From: Janthinobacterium sp. TND4EL3
Lineage (GTDB): Bacteria; Pseudomonadota; Gammaproteobacteria; Burkholderiales; Burkholderiaceae_D
Length of the DNA: 64,000 nt
Assembly: GCF_900156175.1 (NCBI RefSeq)
Contig: NZ_FTMV01000005.1
Location: 186,001-250,000, forward strand
Direction of reading: 5' to 3'
Shown here: in pieces, positions 35,876 to 43,587 of the stretch
Layout of the letters: each line of letters starts with the position of its first letter
Numbering within the stretch: position 1 is the stretch's first letter
Notes under the pieces: generated by a model
What the model was told of the DNA's origin: nothing
The model's input: the letters and a program-made list of their open reading frames with translations, nothing else
The model's database searches: none
Position numbers and translations under genes: made by a program

Positions 35876-38247
35876 GCGTCGTCGCCCTTGTCGGAGCCGC
35901 CGTTCTTGCCTTTCAACGGCGTATGAAAATCGCGCATCAGGTTATCCCTGGGCGATTTTTCGCTCTTGAACAGTTCCAGGCGCGATGGCGTGATTTTTCT
36001 CGGCCAGCTATTGTTGCTCGTGTCGATGTCGGCCGTTTCCCAGTACGGGTCCTGCACCAGGCCCACCATCGGCTCGTCCGTGATGACGACCTTGGTGATT
36101 TTCTTCGGTGAATAGCGCCATACTTCGGCCGGCACGCGCTCGACGTACTTCTTGCCGCTTTTTAGCTCGATCTCGAGGATCAGGGGCATGACCATGCCGC
36201 CCAGGTTCGACAGGTCGACCAGGTACAGGTGCTTGCCCTGTTTCAGCAAGTCCTTTTCCCACGGTTCCAGCGTGGCCAGCGCTTCGGCGTAGGCGTTGCG
36301 GTCCTTGTTCGTCACCGTGAAATCGTCGTGCTGGTTATAGAAATCCTTGAGCTCAGGGTGCGCATCGACACGGCGCGGCATGCCCTTGTTGGCGCGGTTT
36401 GTGACGGACTCCGGCTGGGCGTCCTTCTGCGCCTTTTTCCAGGCCTTTTCCGTTGCCGGATCTTTCGAGCTCACGCCGTATTCGCTGATGCCGTCGATGC
36501 TGATGTCGACCGGGTCGGTCGTATAAAACCAGCCGCGCCAGAACCAGTCCAGGTCCGTACCGGAGGCGTCTTCCATGGTGCGGAAGAAGTCGGCGGGTGT
36601 GGGGCGCTTGAATTTCCAGCGCTGCGCATATTCCTTGAACGCGTAGTCGAACAGCTCGCGCCCGAGGATGGTCTCGCGCAGGATGTTCAGGCCCGCCGCC
36701 GGCTTGGCGTAGGCGTTGTTGCCAAATTGCAGCAAAGACTCGGAATTGGTCATGATGGGCACCTGGTCGCGGCTACGCATGTAGTCGACGATTTCGCGCG
36801 GCTCGCCGCGCGAGGCCGGGTAGTTTTCTTCCCACGCCTGCTGCGCCAGGTATTGCACGAAGGTGTTGAGGCCTTCGTCCATCCACGTCCACTGGCGCTC
36901 GTCCGAGTTGATGATCATCGGGTAGTAGTTGTGGCCCACTTCGTGGATGATGACGCCGATCAGGCCGTACTTGGTACGCTTGGAGTAGGTCAGTTGGCCC
37001 GTTTTCTTGTCCTTCACGGGACGGGGGCCGTTAAACGAGATCATCGGATACTCCATGCCGCCCACGGGACCGTTGACGGAGATGGCCGTCGGGTACGGGT
37101 AGTCGATGCTGTACTTGTTGTACTGTTCTATCGTGTGCACGATGGCCTGCGTGCTGTATTTTTCCCACAGCGGATTGCCCTCTTTCGGATAGTAGGACAT
37201 GGCCATCACGTCGCTGCCGCCCTTCTTGTAGCCCTGCGCATCCCAGATGAACTTGCGGCTCGACGCCCAGGCGAAGTCGCGCACGTTGGCCGCCTTGAAG
37301 TGCCATGTCTTTTGCGCGCGGCTGACGGATTTTTCGGCCGCTTCGGCTTCCTTCTGCGTGACGATGACGACGGGCTTGTCGCTGCGGCGGGCCTTGTCCA
37401 GGCGTTCGCGCTGCGCGGCGGACAGCACGTCCTGCGGATTTTGCAGTTCGCCCGTGGCGGCGACGATATGGTCGGCAGGAACCGTCAGCTGCACGTCGTA
37501 GTCGCCAAATTCCAGCGTGAATTCGCCGGAGCCCAGGAATTGCTTGTGCTGCCAGCCGGCCGCGTCGTAGTAGGCCGCCATGCGGGGGAACCACTGCGCC
37601 ACTTCGAACAGGGCGTTCTTGTCATCGAAGACTTCATAGCCGGCGCGTCCGCCCAGCACCTTCTGTTCGTTGATGCGGTAATCCCAGTCGATCTGGAAGA
37701 CGAAATCCTGTCCCGGCTTCAGGGGTTGCGGCAGGTCGATGCGCATCATGGTGCGGTTCACTACATACTTCAAAGGCTGGCCGTCAGCGCCCTTCAAGGC
37801 GCGGATATTGAAGCCGCCCTGGAAGTCGCCGCGCGCCAGCATGCCGCGCAAGCCTTCGAATTTCATGGTGTCTTCGCCCGCCGTCTTGGCCCATGCCTGG
37901 CGCGACGGCGCCGTGGTCATGCGGCGCGCATCGGAATCGGGCTTGTAGATATTCTGGTCCAGCTGCACCCACAGGTAGCCGAGCGTGTCGGGCGACTGGT
38001 TATGGTAGGTGATGGTGCCGCTGCCGGCGATTTCGCGCCTGGCTTCGTCCAAGGTGGCGCGTATCGTGTAGTCGGCGCGCTGCTGCCAATAGGCATGGCC
38101 AGGGGCGCCGGACGCGGTGCGGTAGGTATTCGGGGTGGGCAGCACCTCTTCGAGCTGGCGGAACTTGTCGTCGAATGGTTCGGCAGCGAAGGCCGACACG
38201 GTAAAGCAGAGAGCCAACGAGGCTACGGAGCCGAAAGGTATGCGCAT
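35872..38247 (-). CDS. Exported M1-family metallopeptidase
   Basis: Periplasmic or outer-membrane-associated zinc aminopeptidase, first gene of the TonB receptor operon. From ATG 38247 the product has 791 residues with a signal peptide (MRIPFGSVASLALCFTVSAFA). The zinc motif HEVGH is near residue 425, with the downstream Glu in WMDEGLNTF 19 residues on and the exopeptidase-type GGMEYP near residue 390. I chose 38247 over 38283 because the signal peptide then begins at the start codon. It probably cleaves peptides imported or processed with the receptor. Confidence 0.9.
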   Translation of the reverse strand: MRIPFGSVASLALCFTVSAFAAEPFDDKFRQLEEVLPTPNTYRTASGAPGHAYWQQRADYTIRATLDEARREIAGSGTITYHNQSPDTLGYLWVQLDQNIYKPDSDARRMTTAPSRQAWAKTAGEDTMKFEGLRGMLARGDFQGGFNIRALKGADGQPLKYVVNRTMMRIDLPQPLKPGQDFVFQIDWDYRINEQKVLGGRAGYEVFDDKNALFEVAQWFPRMAAYYDAAGWQHKQFLGSGEFTLEFGDYDVQLTVPADHIVAATGELQNPQDVLSAAQRERLDKARRSDKPVVIVTQKEAEAAEKSVSRAQKTWHFKAANVRDFAWASSRKFIWDAQGYKKGGSDVMAMSYYPKEGNPLWEKYSTQAIVHTIEQYNKYSIDYPYPTAISVNGPVGGMEYPMISFNGPRPVKDKKTGQLTYSKRTKYGLIGVIIHEVGHNYYPMIINSDERQWTWMDEGLNTFVQYLAQQAWEENYPASRGEPREIVDYMRSRDQVPIMTNSESLLQFGNNAYAKPAAGLNILRETILGRELFDYAFKEYAQRWKFKRPTPADFFRTMEDASGTDLDWFWRGWFYTTDPVDISIDGISEYGVSSKDPATEKAWKKAQKDAQPESVTNRANKGMPRRVDAHPELKDFYNQHDDFTVTNKDRNAYAEALATLEPWEKDLLKQGKHLYLVDLSNLGGMVMPLILEIELKSGKKYVERVPAEVWRYSPKKITKVVITDEPMVGLVQDPYWETADIDTSNNSWPRKITPSRLELFKSEKSPRDNLMRDFHTPLKGKNGGSDKGDDA

Positions 38248-38412
38248 ATTCACCCTGATGTTGTTGTAAGGAAATAGTGGCAACTATTCTATACGCAGGG
38301 TGGGGCCATCCTTGTATCGATTTGTAATAAAGAAAGGTAGATTTTGCTTCGGCTTTTTCCTGGCGCTGTCAGGAAGATGTTTTGCCTTATTTTGATCGGA
38401 AAAGCGGCGTTT

Positions 38413-38874
38413 TTACTCACTTTTCATCAGGCTGTCGCGTAACTGGTTCAATTGTTGTTTCATGTCCACAACTTGTTCCACGCTGCAGTGGCTGGCCGTC
38501 AGGATGGCTTCGGGCAGCAGGGCCGCTGCATGGCGCAGCTGGTCGCCCTGTTCGGTAAGGGAAATGATGACCTGGCGCTCGTCGCTGGCGGCGCGCGTGC
38601 GCGTCAGCAGGCCCGATTGCTCCATGCGCTTGAGCAAGGGCGTCAGCGTGGCCGAATCGAGGAACAGGCGCTCGCCCACTTCCGACACCGTCAGGCCGTC
38701 GCGTTCCCACAGCACCATCATCACCAGGTATTGCGAATAGGTGAGACCGAGCTTGCGCAGCAGCTTGCGGTACAGCTTGTTCATGGCGAGCGAGGTCGAG
38801 TACAGCGCAAAGCACAGCTGGCTGTCCAGGCGCGGCACCTGGTGCAAGGGGTTGGGGGGAGTGGTGGTATCCAT
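38413..38874 (-). CDS. ohrR: OhrR-type MarR-family organic-peroxide regulator
   Basis: Winged-helix repressor of the organic hydroperoxide response. The 153 residues contain the OhrR hallmark [21 protein letters not shown], in which the redox-sensing Cys lies near residue 21, and the wHTH around residues 60-105 ([26 protein letters not shown]). ATG 38874 is used; a GTG two codons upstream is also possible. No ohr gene lies within the window, so its usual target is elsewhere. Confidence 0.88.
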   Translation of the reverse strand: MDTTTPPNPLHQVPRLDSQLCFALYSTSLAMNKLYRKLLRKLGLTYSQYLVMMVLWERDGLTVSEVGERLFLDSATLTPLLKRMEQSGLLTRTRAASDERQVIISLTEQGDQLRHAAALLPEAILTASHCSVEQVVDMKQQLNQLRDSLMKSE

Positions 38875-38899
38875 GGGCACAGTATATATAGCGCACTAC

Positions 38900-38911
38900 C
38901 TAATTGCAATG
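38900..38911. promoter_or_regulatory. Putative OhrR operator half-palindrome
   Basis: ATTGCAAT (38903-38910) within CTAATTGCAATG is a palindromic core like those bound by OhrR/MarR proteins, about 30 bases upstream of ohrR and beside an AT-rich stretch (TATATATA, 38883-38890) that may be the -10. Autoregulation is likely. Confidence 0.4.
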
Positions 38912-38954
38912 CGCGGCGCCGGACCTGGCGATCCGGCGCCGGGACGCGGGCGCC

Positions 38955-39773
38955 TTACCCTGCGTACCGTGCGCGCAGCAGGGCGAGCATGGCGACGTTC
39001 TGCTCCCACGCGTCGCTCACGGGCTGCTGCGTGTATGGCAGCGTTTGCGTGTACGGCGCGGGGCCGAATTCCGGCGTGAACGTCATGCGTTCGGCGCCGG
39101 CCGCGCGGCGCAGGGCGACGATGGCGTCCCACCACGCCAGGTGGGCGTCCAGCGCTGCCTTTGCTTCCGGTGCGCGGAAGTCGGCCACTTGCGGCCCCTG
39201 CGCATGGCCCACGCGCGCATGCACGTGGCGCACCAGCGGCAGCACCTGCGCCAGGGTCTGCGGCTGGTCTTCCAGCAGCGATTCGCAGGCGCAGCACCAG
39301 TGCGACAGGTCGGCTGTCAATGGCAAGTCAGGATACTGCGCCAGGTAGGGCAGCAGCAGCATCGGATGGCCGGAAAAGCGGCTGCGGTGGAGTTCGTGCA
39401 CGATGGGCACGCCGTGCTTGTCCGAGATGGCGGCGGCCAGGTCGATCAGTTCCGCATTTTGCGCCTGGCTGTAGTAATCCTTGCCCGTGTGGGTGTTGAC
39501 CAGGACGGGACGGGCCAGGCAGGCGTTGTCCAGCAGTTCCGCCAGGGCGGCGCGGTGCAGCGCGAAATCGCTATGGAAGACGGTTTCCCACTGCGCGGCG
39601 ATCAGCTCCAGGCCCGCATCGGCGATGCGCCCCGTCCATTCCTCGCGCAGGGCCGCGTCCAGCGGCAGCGACATCTCGATGCCGTCGAAGCCGGCCGCCA
39701 GTACCCTGTCGATGAAAACGTCGGGCGCCAGGTCGTTATTGCCCCAGTGGGCGGCGAAAACCTGGATGCGCAT
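38955..39773 (-). CDS. Sugar-phosphate isomerase/epimerase-like TIM-barrel protein
   Basis: A 272-residue protein of the AP-endonuclease-2 / xylose-isomerase-like barrel superfamily, starting MRIQVFAAHWGNNDLAP. Metal-site candidates are Glu in GIEMSLPL, the VNTHTGKDYYS strand, VHELHRSRFSGHP and HVHARVGHAQG. ATG 39773 overlaps the stop of the dioxygenase-like gene by 3 bases (ATGA), so the two are cotranscribed. The substrate is probably a sugar, cyclitol or hydroxypyruvate-like compound, not resolvable from sequence. Confidence 0.85.
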   Translation of the reverse strand: MRIQVFAAHWGNNDLAPDVFIDRVLAAGFDGIEMSLPLDAALREEWTGRIADAGLELIAAQWETVFHSDFALHRAALAELLDNACLARPVLVNTHTGKDYYSQAQNAELIDLAAAISDKHGVPIVHELHRSRFSGHPMLLLPYLAQYPDLPLTADLSHWCCACESLLEDQPQTLAQVLPLVRHVHARVGHAQGPQVADFRAPEAKAALDAHLAWWDAIVALRRAAGAERMTFTPEFGPAPYTQTLPYTQQPVSDAWEQNVAMLALLRARYAG

Positions 39774-40612
39774 CAGACGAAGCCCCGCACGGGGAAGGCA
39801 GCGTCGCGCTGTATCCAGTTGTGGGCCGCGTAGGCGGTCTGTCCGTCCGTGGCATGCAAGGTGTAGGCGTGGCGCGAGACGGGCGAGCGGTTCGGCGCGC
39901 TGTAGTGGGGCAGCAAGCCGTGGAAGCAGACGAGGGCGCCGGCCTTGACTTCGAGCGGCACGGCCGTGCTGTCGTCGGGCCAGGGCATGGCGTCGAGCTT
40001 TTCCACTCTGACCTGGTCGCCGTTGCGGATGAAGCGTTCGCGCAGGGGGCCGCGGTGGCCGCCCGGTTCGGCCCACAGGCAGCCGTTGTCCAGGGTCGCA
40101 TCTTCCAGCGCGAACCAGAACGTGGTCACGCTGATGGGCGTGGTCTCGAAATACGTGGCGTCCTGGTGCCAGCGCACTTCGCCGCCGATGCCGGGCTGTT
40201 TAAATATGTACATCGATTGCCAGACCTGCGCATCCGCCAGGCCCAGGTCGCGCGCCACGTCGGCCAGTTTCGGATCGGCCGAAAAGCTGCGGAAGACGGG
40301 GTCCAGGTCATGCATGGCATGGCCGATCTTGTTGATCGACAGCGATTTCGCCTGTTTTAACTGGCCGTCCGGGCCGAAGGCCTCTTCCTCGAAAAAGCAG
40401 CGGATGGTGTTGTCGGAGGCGAGGAAGTAATCGTTGGTGTTCTTCGCCTGGTCGCGCGTGGTGAAGATCGACTGGCTGACGCTGGGATCGAATTCGTTGA
40501 CAATCTGCTCGGCGCGCGCGCGCAGGGCGGCGATTTCGTCGGCGCCCTTGAAACCGGGCAGGATGATATAGCCGTCGCGTTGGTATTGTTCTTGTTGTTC
40601 AGTTGTCAGCAT
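39773..40612 (-). CDS. Phytanoyl-CoA dioxygenase (PhyH) family protein
   Basis: Predicted Fe(II)/2-oxoglutarate oxygenase. The 279 residues carry the metal motif H-x-D in VRWHQDATYFETTP near residue 145 and the distal His plus Arg region CFHGLLPHYSAPNRSPVSRHAYTLH near residue 230. The start ATG 40612 is 110 bases from the divergent LysR gene. With the isomerase it may catabolise a sugar- or polyol-like compound under LysR control, which is inference from the divergent arrangement. Confidence 0.88.
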   Translation of the reverse strand: MLTTEQQEQYQRDGYIILPGFKGADEIAALRARAEQIVNEFDPSVSQSIFTTRDQAKNTNDYFLASDNTIRCFFEEEAFGPDGQLKQAKSLSINKIGHAMHDLDPVFRSFSADPKLADVARDLGLADAQVWQSMYIFKQPGIGGEVRWHQDATYFETTPISVTTFWFALEDATLDNGCLWAEPGGHRGPLRERFIRNGDQVRVEKLDAMPWPDDSTAVPLEVKAGALVCFHGLLPHYSAPNRSPVSRHAYTLHATDGQTAYAAHNWIQRDAAFPVRGFV

Positions 40613-40670
40613 GGCGGCGGCTCCGGAAGGTCAGTGGAAAGCGCCATTGTAGGATGGACGAAGGTGGCAA

Positions 40671-40717
40671 ACAATCGCCCTCTGGTTGACAGATTGTCGC
40701 CAAAACACAGACAATCT
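40671..40717. promoter_or_regulatory. LysR-type operator half-sites in the divergent promoter
   Basis: AGATTGTC (40691-40698) and GACAATCT (40710-40717) form a perfect inverted repeat with an 11-base spacer. A further ACAATC at 40671-40676 pairs with the GATTGT at 40692. Three related half-sites between divergent genes fit a LysR regulator binding its own and the neighbour's promoter. Confidence 0.6.
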
Positions 40718-40722
40718 TTGAT

Positions 40723-41682
40723 ATGGATCAACTAAAAGCGATGGAAATCTTTGTCGAGGTGGCGCGCCTGCGCAGCTTCACGGCGGCCGGGCAGCGCCTG
40801 GGCCTGACGCGCGCCATGGTCAGCAAGACCATCATGCAGCTGGAAGAACGCCTCAACGCGCGCCTGCTGCACCGCTCCACGCGGGAAGTGAGCCTGACGG
40901 ATGCGGGCCGCGCCTACCTGGCGCCATGCATGGCCACCGTCAGCCAGGCGCAGGAAGCGGCGCGCATGGTGGCGCACGTGGCGCAGGCGGGAGCGGGGGC
41001 GGAGCTGGCCGGGCCGCTGCGCGTCCAGGCGCCATCGAGTTTCGGCAGCGTGTGGCTGGCCGATGCCGTCGCCCGTTTCAGCCTGCTGCACCCGCAGGTG
41101 CGTGCCGAACTGTTTGTCGACGATGCGCTGCTCGACCCGATACGCCACGGTTTTGATTTGACCATCCGCGTAGGCGGCATTCCGGACAGCAGCGCGCTGG
41201 CCATGCGCCCGCTGGCGCCGTGCCGCGCCGTGCTGTGCGCCAGTCCCGCCTACCTGGCGCAATGGGGCGTGCCGCAGTCGCCGCAGGACTTGTTGCAGCA
41301 TCAATGCCTGCATTTCAGCCACCTGACCGATGGCACGAACTGGCATTTCCGGCGCGGGGAGGGCGACAGGCTGGAAGAGGTGAGCGTGCGCGTGCAGGCG
41401 GGGTTTACGGCCAATAATGGCCTGGTGCTGCAGCAGGCGGCGCAGCGGGGACTGGGCATCGTCTACAGCACCACCTTCCTCGCCTGGCGCAACCTGCTCG
41501 ACGGCAGCCTGCTGCCCGTGCTGTCCGGCTGGGACCTGCCCCTGAATCACCTGAGCGCCCTGTATCCGGCCAGCCGGCAAATGTCGCCGAAGGTGCGCGC
41601 GCTGATCGATTTCCTGGTGGCCGAATACCAGCCCGTGCCGCCATGGGACCGCGAGCTGGCTGCGGCAGGTTTTTTTAGCTGA
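40723..41682 (+). CDS. LysR-family transcriptional regulator
   Basis: A 319-residue regulator with the N-terminal wHTH (MDQLKAMEIFVEVARLRSFTAAGQRLGLTRAMVSKTIMQLEERLNARLLHRSTREVSLT) and a substrate-binding co-inducer domain (about 90-305). It is divergent from the PhyH-like/isomerase operon and is its probable controller. Its last 8 bases overlap the 3' end of the convergent M29-like gene. Confidence 0.93.
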   Translation: MDQLKAMEIFVEVARLRSFTAAGQRLGLTRAMVSKTIMQLEERLNARLLHRSTREVSLTDAGRAYLAPCMATVSQAQEAARMVAHVAQAGAGAELAGPLRVQAPSSFGSVWLADAVARFSLLHPQVRAELFVDDALLDPIRHGFDLTIRVGGIPDSSALAMRPLAPCRAVLCASPAYLAQWGVPQSPQDLLQHQCLHFSHLTDGTNWHFRRGEGDRLEEVSVRVQAGFTANNGLVLQQAAQRGLGIVYSTTFLAWRNLLDGSLLPVLSGWDLPLNHLSALYPASRQMSPKVRALIDFLVAEYQPVPPWDRELAAAGFFS

Positions 41683-42745
41683 AGGCGACCGGTTCCACCG
41701 TCCACGCGCCATCGGCGTACACGCGCTCGTCGTCTAGATAAACGGCTTCGGTGACGGCAAAGATGTCGACGTGGTAGCGCGCATCCTTGCGCTTGAACTG
41801 CGGTTTTGTGTACACGCCATGCTTGGCGCCCAGCGACAGGTGGATACCGCACATGCGTTCATAGGTGCCGATGTCGTTGACCAGCTGTTCGCGTGAAAAG
41901 GCGCGGTTCATGCCGAAGCCCAGCTCGCGCACCCACACTTCGCCTTCGTGCGCGCGGATGATCTCGAGCATGGCCAGAAATTCCGGCGTGGCGTGCTCCG
42001 TGCCCGTCACGCGGCCTTTTTCGATGATCAGCGTGATCGGCGTATCGGGGCGGTTGACCATGAAGTGCGTGTCGCCAAAGACGAAGATGCGCACGCGCCC
42101 GTTGACCGCTTCCAGGTCCTGCGCTTCCGTAAACACTTCGCCCAGCGGGAACTGGCCGCCGATATTGTTCATGCCGCGGTAGTCGCCGATATTGAGCTTG
42201 GCGCCCTCGAACGGCGAGGCGAAGACCAGCTGCTCGCCGCCGCTGTCGACCATGCCGTGGCGGGCGCGGTCGATGCGTGCCTTGAGTGCATGGCCGACAC
42301 CCCGGTAATAATCGGGGTCGTAGGCCAGCGAGGCAATGTAATGCAGCCCCTGCACGCCGGGCATGCGCGACAGATGCACGTGCTCGATGACCTTCAGGCC
42401 CCGCTTGAACAGCTCGATGCGGATGCGGAATGCTTCCAGGCGGAAGCTGGTCGACTGGATCAGCACGACGAGGCTGCCTGCCGGCAGGTCGGCAAACGCG
42501 GCCAGCACGGCGTCCGGCGTGACGTCGTCGAAGTCGATGAAGGCCGCGTCCGGCAAGGCCTGGCGATACGCTTCCGTCAGCACCACGTTGAGCCAGCTGC
42601 GTTTGTCGCAGACGACCAGCGCCGGTTCGTCGGGCCGGTGGCAAATGGCCATGGCCAGCAGGTCGGCCACGTTCTGGGCCGCCACTTCGGTGGCGGCGGC
42701 GCTGATGGCATCGAGCCGGCTGGTGTCATTTTCGGGTAGCGTCAT
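41675..42745 (-). CDS. M29-like (aminopeptidase T / NicX-related) protein
   Basis: A 356-residue soluble protein that I match by motif order to the M29 metallopeptidase fold. An N-terminal domain (ICHRPDEPALVVCDKRSW) is followed by GGQFPLGEVFTEAQ near residue 205, a RVTGTEH strand, ELGFGMNRAF near residue 285, HLSLGAKHGVY near residue 310 and a C-terminal YHVDIFAV. These are the positions of the Glu, Glu, His and His-x-Asp metal ligands in family M29 and in the related 2,5-dihydroxypyridine dioxygenase. Whether it is a peptidase or a ring-cleaving oxygenase cannot be said. It is a single gene with an 8-base convergent overlap. Confidence 0.6.
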   Translation of the reverse strand: MTLPENDTSRLDAISAAATEVAAQNVADLLAMAICHRPDEPALVVCDKRSWLNVVLTEAYRQALPDAAFIDFDDVTPDAVLAAFADLPAGSLVVLIQSTSFRLEAFRIRIELFKRGLKVIEHVHLSRMPGVQGLHYIASLAYDPDYYRGVGHALKARIDRARHGMVDSGGEQLVFASPFEGAKLNIGDYRGMNNIGGQFPLGEVFTEAQDLEAVNGRVRIFVFGDTHFMVNRPDTPITLIIEKGRVTGTEHATPEFLAMLEIIRAHEGEVWVRELGFGMNRAFSREQLVNDIGTYERMCGIHLSLGAKHGVYTKPQFKRKDARYHVDIFAVTEAVYLDDERVYADGAWTVEPVAFS

Positions 42746-43024
42746 GGTGGCGAGGTCGTCATGCGGATGGAGTAGGTAAGCGGGGCATTATAAGGCGATT
42801 GCCGCGCCCCCCGCCATTCCCCATCCGGCGGAGGACGTGGCTTGCCGGGTCCCTGATTATCTTGTGTAGTGCTTTATGGCAATGTATTATTTAATAAATG
42901 GAATGGCAGCCCGACTGGAAGCAGGCCGGCACGGCGGCAAAGGCAGGCATGCGCATGGCGGCGCGCTTTCAGTGATGGATATAAATACAACAGGCCAGCA
43001 GGCGATGACTAAGAGTGTGATGCG
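42746..43024. other. Gap, no gene seen
   Basis: The 279 bases between the M29-like gene and the 148-residue unknown hold an AT-rich patch (42870-42900) that may carry the promoter of the plus-strand gene. No conserved frame or RNA was recognised. Confidence 0.4.
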
Positions 43025-43471
43025 ATGAGCATAATCGGACAAGATATTCCCATGGAGCGGCCCGATACGGATGGCCGTGCTGCCGTGTTCGTTCCTGTCA
43101 CGGGCGTCAAGGAAGATGTCCTGTTGACCATACGCAAGGGGGCGGCCATCGTCGGCTTCGCCAATCACGACCGCACCATCACCGTGTATTTTGAAAGCAA
43201 CCGCTTTGACGACCCCGTGCTGGCCAAATGGGAGCACAAGGCGCGCAAGGCCTATGACCGCCTGGTCGACAATGCGCCCACCGTGTCGAAGCTGACCACC
43301 AACCCCGCCTATTTCGAGCAGATCGGCTACATCAACGGCAAGGGCATCACCATCCGCCGCATGGAAAGCCTGCAGCGCTGGCTCGCGTATTCGGATGCGA
43401 TGGATACTTGTCCGGTTACGGATATCATCCCGCGCACCGTGATTGCGAAAGTTGACGCCGTCAAAGTCTAA
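43025..43471 (+). CDS. Hypothetical protein (148 residues)
   Basis: A soluble-looking protein with no signal or membrane segment. It has mixed alpha/beta composition, with VFVPVTGVKEDVLLTIRKGAAIVGF near residue 25, TITVYFESNRFDDPVLAKW and a C-terminal region ending VIAKVDAVKV. I recognise no family. The weak ribosome site makes the ATG at 43025 the best available start. It stands alone, followed by a palindromic repeat that separates it from the convergent operon at 43588. Confidence 0.6.
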   Translation: MSIIGQDIPMERPDTDGRAAVFVPVTGVKEDVLLTIRKGAAIVGFANHDRTITVYFESNRFDDPVLAKWEHKARKAYDRLVDNAPTVSKLTTNPAYFEQIGYINGKGITIRRMESLQRWLAYSDAMDTCPVTDIIPRTVIAKVDAVKV

Positions 43472-43577
43472 GAGCGGCTGATAAAACGCCCAAGGCCTTG
43501 TTGCCTGCCTCTCGCCGCACTGACGTACTGTCTTCGAGGCGGCGCTTGGCCCTGCGCGTTTTTCCCGGCCGCTTTCG
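43471..43577. repeat. About 105-bp imperfect palindromic intergenic repeat, copy 2
   Basis: The arms AGAGCGGCTGATAAAACGC (from 43472) and, in reverse complement, GAAAGCGGCCGGGAAAAACGC enclose a core that reads CGAAGACAGTACG on the minus strand. This matches the copy at 2036-2142 in core, arm layout, GCAAC block and flanking A/T runs. It sits between two convergent genes, so it may act as a bidirectional terminator. Confidence 0.65.
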
Positions 43578-43587
43578 ATTTTCCCCC

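Noticed and set aside
36229-38277. 682-codon plus-strand frame opposite the M1 peptidase
   Set aside because: The peptidase has an HEVGH zinc motif and a signal peptide on the minus strand; the plus frame is a compositional shadow.
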